This document shows, one piece after another, positions 49,644-59,293 of a stretch of 64,000 nucleotides of DNA (its first letter is position 1; every line of letters begins with the position of its first letter). The translations under genes and the position numbers were made by a program. This DNA comes from Pseudomonas putida. Lineage in GTDB: Bacteria > Pseudomonadota > Gammaproteobacteria > Pseudomonadales > Pseudomonadaceae. The stretch lies in the NCBI GenBank assembly GCA_041879295.1, contig CP047152.1, positions 1,555,501 through 1,619,500 of the forward strand, written 5' to 3'. The notes below the pieces were generated by a model, which saw nothing but the letters and a program-made list of their open reading frames with translations, searched no databases and was not told where the DNA came from.

Positions 49644-50087
49644 ATGTCCCTTTCCAGTGTCTTCAACATTGCCGGTAGCGGCATGAGTGCACAGAACACG
49701 CGCCTGAACACCGTGGCGTCCAACATCGCCAACGCCGAGACCGTGTCTTCGAGCATCGACCAGACGTATCGCGCCCGTCACCCGGTGTTCGCCACCACCT
49801 TCCAGAATGCGCAGGCCGGCAGTAGCCAGTCGCTGTTCGAAGACCAGGGCGAGGCAGGGCAGGGTGTGCAGGTAAAAGGCATCGTCGAAGACCAAAGCAC
49901 TCTGGAAGCACGCTACGAGCCGAATCACCCGGCGGCGAACAAGGACGGCTACGTCTACTACCCGAATGTCAACGTGGTCGAGGAGATGGCTGACATGATC
50001 TCCGCCAGCCGCGCGTTTCAGACCAATGCCGAGCTGATGAACACGGCCAAGAGCATGATGCAGAAAGTGCTGACCCTGGGGCAGTGA
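49644..50087 (+). CDS. flgC: Flagellar proximal rod protein FlgC
   Basis: This 147-residue protein starts MSLSSVFNIAGSGMSAQNTRLNTVASNIANAETVSSS at ATG 49644, with GGGAG eight bases upstream; ATG 49638, overlapping the flgB stop, is an alternative. The C-terminal heptad region (EEMADMISASRAFQTNAELMNTAKSMMQKVLTLGQ) is intact. Confidence 0.94.
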   Translation: MSLSSVFNIAGSGMSAQNTRLNTVASNIANAETVSSSIDQTYRARHPVFATTFQNAQAGSSQSLFEDQGEAGQGVQVKGIVEDQSTLEARYEPNHPAANKDGYVYYPNVNVVEEMADMISASRAFQTNAELMNTAKSMMQKVLTLGQ

Positions 50088-50102
50088 TAAGGAATTCAGA
50101 GC

Positions 50103-50807
50103 ATGGCAATCGATACTAACGGTGTGAACCTCAATGACGTGCTGTCGGCGTCGGGTGTGGGCACTAGCACCAAGAAGACCACGGACACCGCATCCAAGAC
50201 CGGCAACGATTCGCTCGGCAAAGATGCCTTTCTGCAGCTGCTGGTCACCCAGATGCAGCACCAGAACCCGCTGGACCCGCAGGACAACGGTGAGTTCGTT
50301 GCCCAGTTGGCACAGTTCAGCAGCCTCGAAGGTATTACCTCGCTGAACGAGTCGGTCAGTGCCATTACCGGCTCCATGGCCTCGTCCCAGGCCTTGCAGG
50401 CGTCGTCACTGGTTGGGCGTTCGGTGGTGGTGCAGAACGACAAGGCCGTGGTCGACACCGCCGAAAGCTTCAATGCGCAGTTCGTTGTGCCGCAAGCTAT
50501 CGGCGAAGCGAAGATCACCATCAAGGACAAGGACGGCAACACCGTCAAGACCATCGAGTTGGGCGAGCAGAAAGCCGGTTACGCCGATTTCATCTGGGAC
50601 GGTACCAACAACAGTGGCGAGAAAGTCGACCCTGGCACCTACACCTTCACCGCCAGCACCACGGTGGACGGCAAGTCGGTGCAGATGAGCACATTGCTGC
50701 CGGCCAAGGTGACAAGCGTCAGCTTCAGCGCCGCCGGCGAAATGGTGCTCAACCTTGCCGGTGTTGGCAAAGTGTCCCTCTCCGACGTGCAAACCATCGG
50801 TATCTAA
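50103..50807 (+). CDS. flgD: Flagellar hook capping protein FlgD
   Basis: This 234-residue protein has the N-terminal export and capping motif (LGKDAFLQLLVTQMQHQNPLDPQDNGEFVAQLAQFSSLEGI) and a FlgD Ig-like/Tudor C-terminal part (YADFIWDGTNNSGEKVDPGTYTF). It caps the growing hook and is absent from the finished organelle. Confidence 0.94.
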   Translation: MAIDTNGVNLNDVLSASGVGTSTKKTTDTASKTGNDSLGKDAFLQLLVTQMQHQNPLDPQDNGEFVAQLAQFSSLEGITSLNESVSAITGSMASSQALQASSLVGRSVVVQNDKAVVDTAESFNAQFVVPQAIGEAKITIKDKDGNTVKTIELGEQKAGYADFIWDGTNNSGEKVDPGTYTFTASTTVDGKSVQMSTLLPAKVTSVSFSAAGEMVLNLAGVGKVSLSDVQTIGI

Positions 50808-50838
50808 GGCCCGCTAGTGCGGCAAAAGGAGCGAATTC

Positions 50839-52194
50839 ATGTCTTTCAATATCGGCCTTAGCGGTCTGTACGCAGCAAACAAGCAGCTGGATGTCACCGG
50901 CAACAACATCGCCAACGTCAACACCACCGGCTTCAAGTCGTCGCGTGCCGAGTTCGCCGATGTCTACGCAGGCTCCAACCGCCTGGGTGTTGGCAAGAAC
51001 CAGGTGGGTAACGGGGTGCGCCTGGCAGCCGTTTCCCAGCAGTTCACCCAGGGTGACGTCAACACCACCGGCAACGTGCTGGATATGGGGATTCAGGGGC
51101 AGGGCTTCTTCGTGCTGTCCGATAACGGCTCGCGTGTTTACACCCGTGCGGGTGCTTTCCAGGCCAGCAAGGACAACTTCGTGATTACCTCGGACGGCCT
51201 GCGCCTGCAGGGCTATGCCGCCGACTCGACTGGCAAGATCCAGAAGGGCGTGCTGACCGATCTGCAGATCGATACGTCTGCGCTGCAGCCAAAGGCAACA
51301 TCGCTGATCGATCAGGGCATCAACCTGAATTCTTCGGCCGCCGACATCCCGCTGGAAGTCGACGATGGTAGTGGTGCGATGGTGCCGAACCTGCCGTTCG
51401 ATCCTTCCGATCAGACGACGTACACCAAGTCGTTCCCGACCAAGGTCTACGACAGTCAGGGTAACGAGCACACCATGGAGCAGTTCTATCGCAAGACTGG
51501 CACCAATGAGTGGACCATGTACACCTTGGTAGACGGACGCAACCCGTTCGACCCGGCCTCCACTGTGCCGCTGACCGGCACCATCAGTTTCAACAGCGAT
51601 GGTTCGGTCAGCAGCATGACTGCCGATAACACCGGGCACCCGGCGGGCGCTTCGTTCACGGTGAACAACAATACCTTCACCATGACTGGCTGGGTGCCGG
51701 CGGTGGAAGACTCTGCAGGTAACTGGGCGTCGAATGGCGCAGTTGGCAACGCCGATGGCATGCGCCTGGCGATGAACAGCACCTCCTCCTACAACACCGA
51801 GACCGCGCGCATGTCGCAGTCGCAGGACGGTTACGCGACCGGTATTCTGTCGAGCCTTAGCATCGACTCGACGGGCGTGCTGTTCGCCAGCTTCAGCAAC
51901 CAGCAATCCCGCGCCATTGGTCAGGTAGCCCTGGCCAGCTTCGCCAACGAGCAGGGCCTGCAGCAGATCGGTGGTACCCGCTGGACGGAAACCTACACCT
52001 CCGGTATTCCGGGCATCGATGCGCCGAAGACCGGTACCCTGGGCAGCGTCGAGTCCAACGCGCTGGAAGGCTCGAACGTGAACCTGACGCAGGAGTTGGT
52101 CGAGCTGATCAAGGCGCAGAGCAACTACCAGGCGAACGCCAAGACGATCTCCACCGAAAGCACCATCATGCAGACCATCATTCAGATGGCCTGA
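50839..52194 (+). CDS. flgE: Flagellar hook protein FlgE
   Basis: This 451-residue protein starts MSFNIGLSGLYAANKQLDVTGNNIANVNTTGFKSSRAEFADVY. Both conserved ends are present, the C-terminal one reading GSNVNLTQELVELIKAQSNYQANAKTISTESTIMQTIIQMA. The surface-exposed middle varies among strains. Last gene of the flgBCDE unit; a hairpin GAACCCC..GGGGTTC (about 52219-52244) follows. Confidence 0.95.
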   Translation: MSFNIGLSGLYAANKQLDVTGNNIANVNTTGFKSSRAEFADVYAGSNRLGVGKNQVGNGVRLAAVSQQFTQGDVNTTGNVLDMGIQGQGFFVLSDNGSRVYTRAGAFQASKDNFVITSDGLRLQGYAADSTGKIQKGVLTDLQIDTSALQPKATSLIDQGINLNSSAADIPLEVDDGSGAMVPNLPFDPSDQTTYTKSFPTKVYDSQGNEHTMEQFYRKTGTNEWTMYTLVDGRNPFDPASTVPLTGTISFNSDGSVSSMTADNTGHPAGASFTVNNNTFTMTGWVPAVEDSAGNWASNGAVGNADGMRLAMNSTSSYNTETARMSQSQDGYATGILSSLSIDSTGVLFASFSNQQSRAIGQVALASFANEQGLQQIGGTRWTETYTSGIPGIDAPKTGTLGSVESNALEGSNVNLTQELVELIKAQSNYQANAKTISTESTIMQTIIQMA

Positions 52195-52218
52195 TGGTTT
52201 CTGGTTGAGTGTGTGGAT

Positions 52219-52244
52219 GAACCCCTTTGTCGCGAAGGGGTTCG
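52219..52244 (+). terminator. Terminator after flgE
   Basis: GAACCCCTTTG..CGAAGGGGTTC forms an 8-10-bp stem 25 bases after the flgE stop, followed by GTCGTCTTT. The moderate T content makes it a plausible terminator. Confidence 0.65.
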
Positions 52245-52264
52245 TCGTCTTTGCCGGAGGGGGC

Positions 52265-52450
52265 ATGAAACGGCTTTTTGTCACATTGATCGCTACTTTT
52301 TGCCTGTACCAGGCCCATGCCGGTACCGCGCCCTGGTGGCGTTGGGAAAGCCAGGTGGATGGGCGACTGGTCTGCTCGCAATGGTCGCCAGGCGATGGCT
52401 GGAAGAAATTCGCCGGTCCCTACAGCAATGGTGGTTGTCGTGAGCCTTGA
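52265..52450 (+). CDS. Small secreted hypothetical protein (61 aa)
   Basis: This 61-residue frame starts at ATG 52265 behind GGAGGGGG. A signal peptide (MKRLFVTLIATFCLYQAHAG) leads to a short mature part rich in Trp and Gly (TAPWWRWESQVDGRLVCSQWSPGDGWKKFAGPYSNGGC) with two cysteines. It is not a known flagellar component but sits between flgE and flgF in the same orientation. Function unknown. Confidence 0.65.
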   Translation: MKRLFVTLIATFCLYQAHAGTAPWWRWESQVDGRLVCSQWSPGDGWKKFAGPYSNGGCREP

Positions 52451-52466
52451 GGAGGCCGGTGCAGGT

Positions 52467-52482
52467 TTGCCGTCATCGGCAA
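52467..52482. promoter_or_regulatory. Candidate FleR enhancer palindrome upstream of flgF
   Basis: TTGCCGTCATCGGCAA is a perfect inverted repeat of the same TTGCCG word seen before flgB, about 100 bases upstream of the flgF sigma-54 promoter. Confidence 0.5.
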
Positions 52483-52566
52483 CCAGGCGCCGGATAACCG
52501 GCGTTCAACACACCGGCGGCACCTGCGAAAGCCCGTATTCACGGGCTTTTTCTCGATTTCGGAAAG

Positions 52567-52583
52567 TTGGTTCGGAACTTGCT
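52567..52583 (+). promoter_or_regulatory. Sigma-54 promoter of flgFGHIJKL
   Basis: TTGGTTCGGAACTTGCT keeps GG-N10-GC, 60 bases before the flgF start. It is less perfect than the flgB promoter at the TTC positions. Confidence 0.8.
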
Positions 52584-52642
52584 TTAGAGCCAGTACAGCA
52601 ACGGCGAGCGGCAAGCGATCGCCAGTGCAGCGGAGGATGACT

Positions 52643-53383
52643 GTGGACAAGATGCTTTACGTGGCCATGACCGGTGCCAGCCAGAATGCGCTGGCGCAGA
52701 AGGCGCACGCTAACAACCTGGCGAACATTTCCACCAACGGTTTCCAGCGAGACCTGGAGCAGGCGCGCTCGATGCCTGTGTTCGGTGACAGCTTTCCGGC
52801 GCGTGCCTTTGCCATGACCGAGCGCCCGGGCACCGACTTCAGTGAAGGCCCGATGGTGGAAACCGGCCGTGACCTGGATGTGACCGTAAGCGGTAACGGT
52901 TTTATCGCCGTGCAGGCGCCAGATGGCAGCGAAGCGTATGTGCGTACCGGTAGCCTGAACATCGATGCTCTCGGGGTGTTGCGTGCCGGCAACGGTATGC
53001 CTGTGCTTGGCAATGGCGGCCCCATTGCCATCCCGCCCGAGCAGAAGGTCGAAGTCGGCTCCGATGGCACCATCAGCATCCGCTCCATGGGCGAGGACCC
53101 GCGCGTGATGGCGGAGGTTGATCGCATCAAGCTGGTCAACCCCGACACCAAAGGCCTGACCAAAGGCCAGGACGGGCTGATTCACACCGCGTCCGGCCAA
53201 CCCGCGGATGCTGACGTCAACGTGCGGGTGGTGTCAGGTTTCCTGCAGGGCAGCAACGTCAACGCTGTCGAAGAAATGACCTCTGTGCTGGCGCTGTCCC
53301 GCCAGTTCGAACTGCACGTCAAGATGATGAACGCGGCCAAGGAAGGCGACGAAGCCATGGCGCGTGTTTTGCAAATCGGCTAA
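52643..53383 (+). CDS. flgF: Flagellar proximal rod protein FlgF
   Basis: From GTG 52643 this is 246 residues, MDKMLYVAMTGASQNALAQKAHANNLANISTNGFQRDLEQAR. GGAGG at 52632-52636 fits this start, not the ATG at 52637. Rod/hook family ends are conserved (C-terminus VNAVEEMTSVLALSRQFELHVKMMNAAKEGDEAMARVLQIG). Confidence 0.94.
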   Translation: MDKMLYVAMTGASQNALAQKAHANNLANISTNGFQRDLEQARSMPVFGDSFPARAFAMTERPGTDFSEGPMVETGRDLDVTVSGNGFIAVQAPDGSEAYVRTGSLNIDALGVLRAGNGMPVLGNGGPIAIPPEQKVEVGSDGTISIRSMGEDPRVMAEVDRIKLVNPDTKGLTKGQDGLIHTASGQPADADVNVRVVSGFLQGSNVNAVEEMTSVLALSRQFELHVKMMNAAKEGDEAMARVLQIG

Positions 53384-53431
53384 CCACATTTGAACGGGTG
53401 CCGTAAATCAGGCGCACGAGGAGAACACTAA

Positions 53432-54217
53432 ATGCTTCCGGCTCTCTGGGTCGCTAAAACCGGCCTGTCCGCACAGGACACCAACCTGACGGTCATCTCC
53501 AACAACTTGGCCAACGTCTCAACCACCGGCTTCAAGCGTGATCGTGCCGAATTTCAGGACCTGCTGTACCAGATCAAGCGTCAGCCAGGCGCGCAGTCGA
53601 CCCAGGACAGCGAGTTGCCGTCGGGCCTGCAGGTCGGTACCGGCGTGCGCATTGTCGGCACGCAGAAAAACTTCCAGACCGGCAGCTTGCAGACCACGGA
53701 AAACCCGTTGGACATGGCCGTCAATGGCCGTGGTTTCTTCCAGATCCTGCAACCTGACGGCACCGTTTCCTACACCCGCGACGGTACCTTCCACCTGAAC
53801 TCCGACGGCCAGATCGTCAACGCCGATGGCCTGGCGCTGGAGCCTGCCATCGTGGTGCCGAACGACGCCCAGACCTTCACTGTCGGCCAGGACGGCACCG
53901 TGTCGATCACCACCGCCGGCAACCCGGCTGCGCAGGTTATCGGCAATATTCAGACCGCCGATTTCATCAACCCGGCTGGCTTGCAGGCGATGGGTAACAA
54001 CCTGTTCCTGGAAACCGCTGCCAGTGGCGCACCCCAGGTCGGTACCCCGGGCCTGAACGGTTTTGGCACCACCCTGCAGCAGACGCTGGAGAACTCCAAC
54101 GTCAGCACCGTGGAAGAGCTGGTGAACATGATCACCACCCAGCGTGCCTACGAGATGAACTCCAAAGTCATTTCCACGGCCGACAAGATGCTGTCGTTCG
54201 TTACTCAACAGCTCTAA
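53432..54217 (+). CDS. flgG: Flagellar distal rod protein FlgG
   Basis: This 261-residue protein (MLPALWVAKTGLSAQDTNLTVISNNLANVSTTGFKRDRAEFQDLLYQ) has the standard FlgG length and both conserved ends, with SNVSTVEELVNMITTQRAYEMNSKVISTADKMLSFVTQQL. It spans the periplasm as the distal rod. Confidence 0.96.
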   Translation: MLPALWVAKTGLSAQDTNLTVISNNLANVSTTGFKRDRAEFQDLLYQIKRQPGAQSTQDSELPSGLQVGTGVRIVGTQKNFQTGSLQTTENPLDMAVNGRGFFQILQPDGTVSYTRDGTFHLNSDGQIVNADGLALEPAIVVPNDAQTFTVGQDGTVSITTAGNPAAQVIGNIQTADFINPAGLQAMGNNLFLETAASGAPQVGTPGLNGFGTTLQQTLENSNVSTVEELVNMITTQRAYEMNSKVISTADKMLSFVTQQL

Positions 54218-54253
54218 ACCCTGTCACTCAGCTGCGCCCGTGAGGTAAGTGTC

Positions 54254-54949
54254 ATGAATCGTCTGTTGTCCGTTTTCGCCCTGGGGGGGGCGGTGTTGCT
54301 GGCAGGTTGCGTCGCGCCGACGCCCAGGCCCAACGACCCGTACTATGCGCCGGTGTTGCCGCGCACCCCATTGCCGGCAGCGGCCAACAACGGTTCGATC
54401 TACCAGGCCGGTTTCGAACAGAACCTGTACAGCGACCGCAAGGCGTTCCGGGTGGGTGACATCATTACCGTCACCCTCAACGAGAGAACCTCGGCCAGCA
54501 AGAACGCAGGTTCGCAGATCCAGAAGAACAGCAATGCCAACATCGGCCTGACGTCATTGTTCGGCACCACGCCGAACACCAACAACCCGTTTGGCAGTGG
54601 TGACCTGTCGCTGGAGGCCGGCTACAGCGGCGAGCGCGCCACCAAGGGTGACAGCAAGGCCACCCAGGGCAACACCCTGACCGGCTCGATTACCGTGACC
54701 GTAGCCGAAGTGCTCCCCAACGGCATCATCGCCGTGCGCGGCGAAAAGTGGCTGACCTTGAACACTGGTGAAGAGCTGGTGCGCATTGCCGGCATGGTCC
54801 GCGCTGACGATATCGCCACTGACAACACCGTGCCGTCCACTCGCGTGGCCGACGCGCGCATCACCTATTCCGGTACGGGCTCGTTCGCCGATGCCAGCCA
54901 GCCCGGGTGGCTGGACCGCTTCTTCATCAGCCCGCTTTGGCCTTTCTGA
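54254..54949 (+). CDS. flgH: Flagellar L-ring lipoprotein FlgH
   Basis: This 231-residue protein begins with a lipoprotein signal ([19 protein letters not shown], cleavage before Cys). The mature part has SVFALGG-independent L-ring motifs such as [32 protein letters not shown] and [21 protein letters not shown]. It forms the outer-membrane ring of the motor. Confidence 0.95.
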   Translation: MNRLLSVFALGGAVLLAGCVAPTPRPNDPYYAPVLPRTPLPAAANNGSIYQAGFEQNLYSDRKAFRVGDIITVTLNERTSASKNAGSQIQKNSNANIGLTSLFGTTPNTNNPFGSGDLSLEAGYSGERATKGDSKATQGNTLTGSITVTVAEVLPNGIIAVRGEKWLTLNTGEELVRIAGMVRADDIATDNTVPSTRVADARITYSGTGSFADASQPGWLDRFFISPLWPF

Positions 54950-54961
54950 GTACGGATGACC

Positions 54962-56071
54962 ATGTTCAACGTAAGGCAGCTGATTGCCGCAACCCTGCTT
55001 TTGTCCTGCGCCTTCGCTGCCCAGGCCGAGCGCCTGAAGGACATTGCCAGCATCTCTGGCGTACGCTCCAACCAGTTGATTGGTTACGGCCTGGTGGTGG
55101 GCCTCAATGGCACGGGTGACCAGACCACCCAGACACCGTTCACCCTGCAAACCTTCAACAACATGCTGTCGCAGTTCGGCATCAAGGTGCCGGCCGGTTC
55201 CGGCAACGTGCAGTTGAAGAACGTTGCCGCAGTGTCGGTGCATGCCGACCTGCCGCCGTTCGCCAAGCCGGGCCAGGTGGTGGACATTACCGTGTCTTCG
55301 ATCGGTAACTCGAAGAGCCTGCGCGGCGGCAGCCTGTTGATGACCCCGCTCAAGGGTATCGACGGCAATGTCTACGCCATTGCCCAGGGCAACCTGGTCG
55401 TGGGCGGCTTTGACGCCGAGGGTCGTGATGGCTCGAAGATCACTGTCAACGTGCCGTCCGCCGGCCGTATTCCGGGTGGTGCCAGCGTCGAGCGTGCGGT
55501 GCCGAGCGGCTTCAACCAGGGCAATACCCTGACCCTGAACCTCAATCGCCCCGACTTCACGACCGCCAAGCGTATCGTGGACAAGGTCAACGACCTGCTC
55601 GGCCCTGGCGTGGCCCAGGCTTTGGACGGGGGTTCGGTGCGGGTCAGCGCGCCGATGGACCCAAGCCAGCGTGTGGATTATCTGTCGATCCTCGAAAACC
55701 TCGAAATCGACCCGGGCCAGGCGGTGGCCAAGGTCATCATCAACTCGCGTACCGGCACTATCGTCATCGGCCAGAACGTCAAGGTGTCGCCGGCGGCGGT
55801 AACCCACGGCAGCCTGACCGTGACCATTACCGAAGACCCGATCGTCAGCCAGCCCGGGCCGCTCTCCAACGGCCAGACCGCCGTGGTGCCACGTTCGCGG
55901 GTCAATGCCGAGCAGGAAGCCAAACCGATGTTCAAGTTCGGCCCGGGCACCACGCTGGATGAGATCGTCCGCGCGGTGAACCAGGTGGGCGCAGCGCCCG
56001 GCGACCTGATGGCGATCCTCGAAGCCCTGAAACAGGCCGGCGCCTTGCAGGCCGACCTGATCGTGATCTGA
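54962..56071 (+). CDS. flgI: Flagellar P-ring protein FlgI
   Basis: From ATG 54962 this is 369 residues ([55 protein letters not shown]); ATG two codons upstream (54956) is equally possible. The Sec signal peptide ends at AQA. Conserved C-terminus: [44 protein letters not shown]. It forms the peptidoglycan ring with FlgA as chaperone. Confidence 0.95.
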   Translation: MFNVRQLIAATLLLSCAFAAQAERLKDIASISGVRSNQLIGYGLVVGLNGTGDQTTQTPFTLQTFNNMLSQFGIKVPAGSGNVQLKNVAAVSVHADLPPFAKPGQVVDITVSSIGNSKSLRGGSLLMTPLKGIDGNVYAIAQGNLVVGGFDAEGRDGSKITVNVPSAGRIPGGASVERAVPSGFNQGNTLTLNLNRPDFTTAKRIVDKVNDLLGPGVAQALDGGSVRVSAPMDPSQRVDYLSILENLEIDPGQAVAKVIINSRTGTIVIGQNVKVSPAAVTHGSLTVTITEDPIVSQPGPLSNGQTAVVPRSRVNAEQEAKPMFKFGPGTTLDEIVRAVNQVGAAPGDLMAILEALKQAGALQADLIVI

Positions 56072-56082
56072 GGACGGTGCGG

Positions 56083-57237
56083 ATGAACAGCAAAAGCCTG
56101 GTTTCCGGTGGTGCCGACAGCGGTGCCTACACCGACCTCAACCGCTTGAGTTCGCTCAAGCATGGCGATCGCGACAGTGACGCCAACGTGCGCAAGGTAG
56201 CCCAGGAGTTCGAATCGCTGTTCATCAGCGAAATGCTCAAGGCTTCGCGCAAGGCCAGTGATGTGCTGGCCGACGACAACCCGATGAACACTGAAACGGT
56301 GAAGCAGTACCGCGACATGTACGACCAGCAGTTGGCCGTGAGCATGTCCCGCGAGGGCGGTGGTATTGGCCTGCAGGATGTGCTGGTGCGCCAGCTGTCG
56401 AAGAAAAAGGCCGGCCAGGCCAGCACCAGCCCGTTTCCACGTATCGAGGGCAACGCCCCGGCGCTGTGGGGCAACAAGGTGGCCGAGCCCGTGCATGCCA
56501 CCCAGTCGACCGCCACCCGCAACGACGTCGCTGCACTTAACTCGCGTCGTCTGGCGCTGCCGAGCAAGCTCACCGATCGCCTGCTGGCCGGTATCGTGCC
56601 GTCGGCGGCCACTGCAAATACCGCCACTGTGCCTGCCCGTGACGGCCAGCAAGTGGCCAAGGCCTTCGCTGTGCCGGACACCGGTCTGCGCATTGTCGGG
56701 CGCGCCGTGGCCCAGCCACCGCTGGCGCCGAAAAAAGCTTTTGCCGACAGCGACGAGTTCGTCGCCACCATGCTGCCGATGGCCGAGCAGGCGGCCAAAC
56801 GCATTGGTATCGACCCACGCTACCTGGTGGCGCAGGCCGCCTTGGAAACCGGTTGGGGCAAGTCGGTCATGCGCAACACCGATGGCAGCAGCAGCCACAA
56901 CCTGTTCGGCATCAAGGCGACCGGTAATTGGGAAGGCGGCGAGGCGCGGGCGATCACCAGCGAGTTCCGCGATGGCCAGTTCGTCAAGGAAACGGCGGCG
57001 TTCCGCTCCTACGATTCCTACCAGGACAGCTTCCACGATCTGGTCAGCCTGCTACAGAACAATTCGCGCTATCAAGATGCGGTGAAGGCCGCCGATAAAC
57101 CGGAACAGTTCGTGCAAGAGTTGCAAAAGGCCGGGTACGCCACCGACCCGAATTACGCCAGCAAGATCTCGCAGATCGCAAGACAGATGAAGTCGTACGA
57201 GCACTACGCAATGCTCGATACCGCAACGAAACTTTAA
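56083..57237 (+). CDS. flgJ: FlgJ, rod cap and peptidoglycan hydrolase fusion
   Basis: This 384-residue protein starts at ATG 56083 behind GAGGA. The N-terminal rod-cap domain (about 20-110, VRKVAQEFESLFISEMLKASRKA) is joined by a long linker to a C-terminal muramidase/glucosaminidase domain (about 225-375, LVAQAALETGWGKSVMRNTDGSSSHNLFGIKATGNW) with the catalytic glutamate in ALETGWG. It locally opens the cell wall for the rod. Confidence 0.95.
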   Translation: MNSKSLVSGGADSGAYTDLNRLSSLKHGDRDSDANVRKVAQEFESLFISEMLKASRKASDVLADDNPMNTETVKQYRDMYDQQLAVSMSREGGGIGLQDVLVRQLSKKKAGQASTSPFPRIEGNAPALWGNKVAEPVHATQSTATRNDVAALNSRRLALPSKLTDRLLAGIVPSAATANTATVPARDGQQVAKAFAVPDTGLRIVGRAVAQPPLAPKKAFADSDEFVATMLPMAEQAAKRIGIDPRYLVAQAALETGWGKSVMRNTDGSSSHNLFGIKATGNWEGGEARAITSEFRDGQFVKETAAFRSYDSYQDSFHDLVSLLQNNSRYQDAVKAADKPEQFVQELQKAGYATDPNYASKISQIARQMKSYEHYAMLDTATKL

Positions 57238-57249
57238 GGGCATGGAACC

Positions 57250-59280
57250 ATGGCGAGTCTGATCAACATTGGTATGTCGGGGCTTGGCGCCGCGCAATCG
57301 GGGATGTACACCCTCGGTAACAACATCGCCAACGCCGATGTCGAAAGCTACTCGCGCCAGCAGAACGTGCAGAAGACCAAGGGCGGCCAGCAGGTCGGCC
57401 AGGTGTTCATTGGCAGTGGTACCACCCTGGCGGATGTGCGCCGGGTTTACAACGCGTTCCTCGAGAACCAGCTGCGCAGCACCACCTCGCTGAGCAGCGA
57501 TGCCAGCTCGTACCTGAACCAGATCACGCCGCTGGACACCGCCCTGTCGAGCAGCGACACCGGTATCACTGCTGCCCTGAAAAGCTTCTTCAGCGCCATG
57601 CAGGATGCTGCCGCCAAGCCGACCGAGGACGCCTCGCGCCAACTGCTGCTGACCAGCGCGCAGTCCCTGGCCAAGCGCTTCAACACCCTGTCGGCGCAGC
57701 TCAACCAGCAGAACAGCGACATCAACGCCAACATGGCGTCGATGGCTGATCAGGTGAATAACCTGACCAAGACCATCGCTGAGCTCAACGACCAGATTTC
57801 CCGCGTCAGCTCCATCTCCGGCCAGCCCAACGACCTGCTCGACCAGCGCGATGGTGCAGTGCGTGAGCTGAGCAAGTTGATTGGCACCGATGTGGTCGAG
57901 CGTGAAGGCAACTACGACATCTACCTGAAGAACGGCCAGGCCCTGGTACTGGGCAAGACGACCCAGACCTTGGGTGTGGAGCCGAGCGCGACCGACCCGA
58001 CCCGCATGAGTCTTATCCTCAATCGCGGCTCGACCAAGATGGACATCACCAGCAGCGCCAGCGGTGGCGAGCTGGGCGGCTTGATCCGTTACCGCAAGGA
58101 AACCCTCGACCCCGCGCTCAACGAGCTGGGCCGCGTGGCCCTGGTGGTGGCGGATGCGATCAACAGCCAGCTGGCCCAAGGCATCGACAAGAACGGTGAG
58201 TTCGGTGCCACCCTGTTCGGTGACATCAACAGCGCCGCGGCCATCAGCCAGCGCAGTGTCGCCAAGACCGGCAACAGCGCCGGCTCCGGCAACCTCGACG
58301 TGACCATCAAGGACACCGGCAAGCTGAGCACCAGCGACTACCAGGTGACCTTCACCAGCGCCACTGGCTACAGCGTGCGCAAGTTGCCTGAAGGCACCGA
58401 CATGGGCAGCTTCGACCTCACCGACACGCCGCCTCCGGTAATCGACGGTTTCACCCTGTCGCTCAATGGCGGTGGCCTCAGTGCTGGTGACAGCTTCAAG
58501 ATCACCCCGACCCGCAATGCGGCCGCAGGAATCGATACTGTCCTGACCGACCCAAAGCGCCTGGCCTTGGCTTCGCCGCTGACCGCTACCAATGGATCGG
58601 GCAACAAAGGTACCGGCGTCATCACCCAGCCGACGCTGACCTCGGAAATGGACATCTATGACGCCGCCCAGCGTTCGCAACTGCAGACGGGCCTGAAGTA
58701 TTCGACCCCGGTCAAACTGGTGTTTGGCGACGACACCAGCTCGCCCCAGGCCTACAAGATGTACGACGCCAAGGGCACCGAGATCGGCAGCGGCACCATC
58801 GTGCCGGGCCAGGAAAACAAGCTGCAACTGTCGGTGCCGATGGTTGATGGCAGCGGCAATCCGCTGGGTGGCAACTTCACCTTCGAGATGAGCGTTTCTG
58901 GTGCGCCGAAAAATGGCGACAGCTATACCGTCGCGCTGGCCGGCGCAGGCTCGGCGGACAACCGCAACGCCCAGTCGGTGATCGACCTGCAGACCAAGTC
59001 CACGGTCGAGGTGGGTGCCGACGGCAAGGGCATCAGCTTAACCGATGCCTACGCCAAGCTGGTCTCTAACGTTGGCGGCAAGGCCGGACAGGCACAAATG
59101 GACAGTGATGCGACCAACGCGCTGCACACCTCCGCGCTGGACAGCCGCAATGGCCTGTCGGGCGTGTCGATCGATGAAGAGACCGGCAATCTGATCAAGT
59201 TTCAGCAGTACTACACCGCGTCGTCGCAGATCATCAAGGCGGCCCAGGAAACCTTCGCCACCCTGATCAACAGTCTTTAA
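57250..59280 (+). CDS. flgK: Hook-filament junction protein FlgK (HAP1)
   Basis: This 676-residue protein (MASLINIGMSGLGAAQSGMYTLGNNIANADVESYSRQQ) has the FlgK N-terminus and the C-terminal coiled segment ending FQQYYTASSQIIKAAQETFATLINSL. The central variable region is longer than in enteric bacteria. It requires FlgN for export. Confidence 0.95.
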   Translation: MASLINIGMSGLGAAQSGMYTLGNNIANADVESYSRQQNVQKTKGGQQVGQVFIGSGTTLADVRRVYNAFLENQLRSTTSLSSDASSYLNQITPLDTALSSSDTGITAALKSFFSAMQDAAAKPTEDASRQLLLTSAQSLAKRFNTLSAQLNQQNSDINANMASMADQVNNLTKTIAELNDQISRVSSISGQPNDLLDQRDGAVRELSKLIGTDVVEREGNYDIYLKNGQALVLGKTTQTLGVEPSATDPTRMSLILNRGSTKMDITSSASGGELGGLIRYRKETLDPALNELGRVALVVADAINSQLAQGIDKNGEFGATLFGDINSAAAISQRSVAKTGNSAGSGNLDVTIKDTGKLSTSDYQVTFTSATGYSVRKLPEGTDMGSFDLTDTPPPVIDGFTLSLNGGGLSAGDSFKITPTRNAAAGIDTVLTDPKRLALASPLTATNGSGNKGTGVITQPTLTSEMDIYDAAQRSQLQTGLKYSTPVKLVFGDDTSSPQAYKMYDAKGTEIGSGTIVPGQENKLQLSVPMVDGSGNPLGGNFTFEMSVSGAPKNGDSYTVALAGAGSADNRNAQSVIDLQTKSTVEVGADGKGISLTDAYAKLVSNVGGKAGQAQMDSDATNALHTSALDSRNGLSGVSIDEETGNLIKFQQYYTASSQIIKAAQETFATLINSL

Positions 59281-59293
59281 GGAGCCGTAGATC

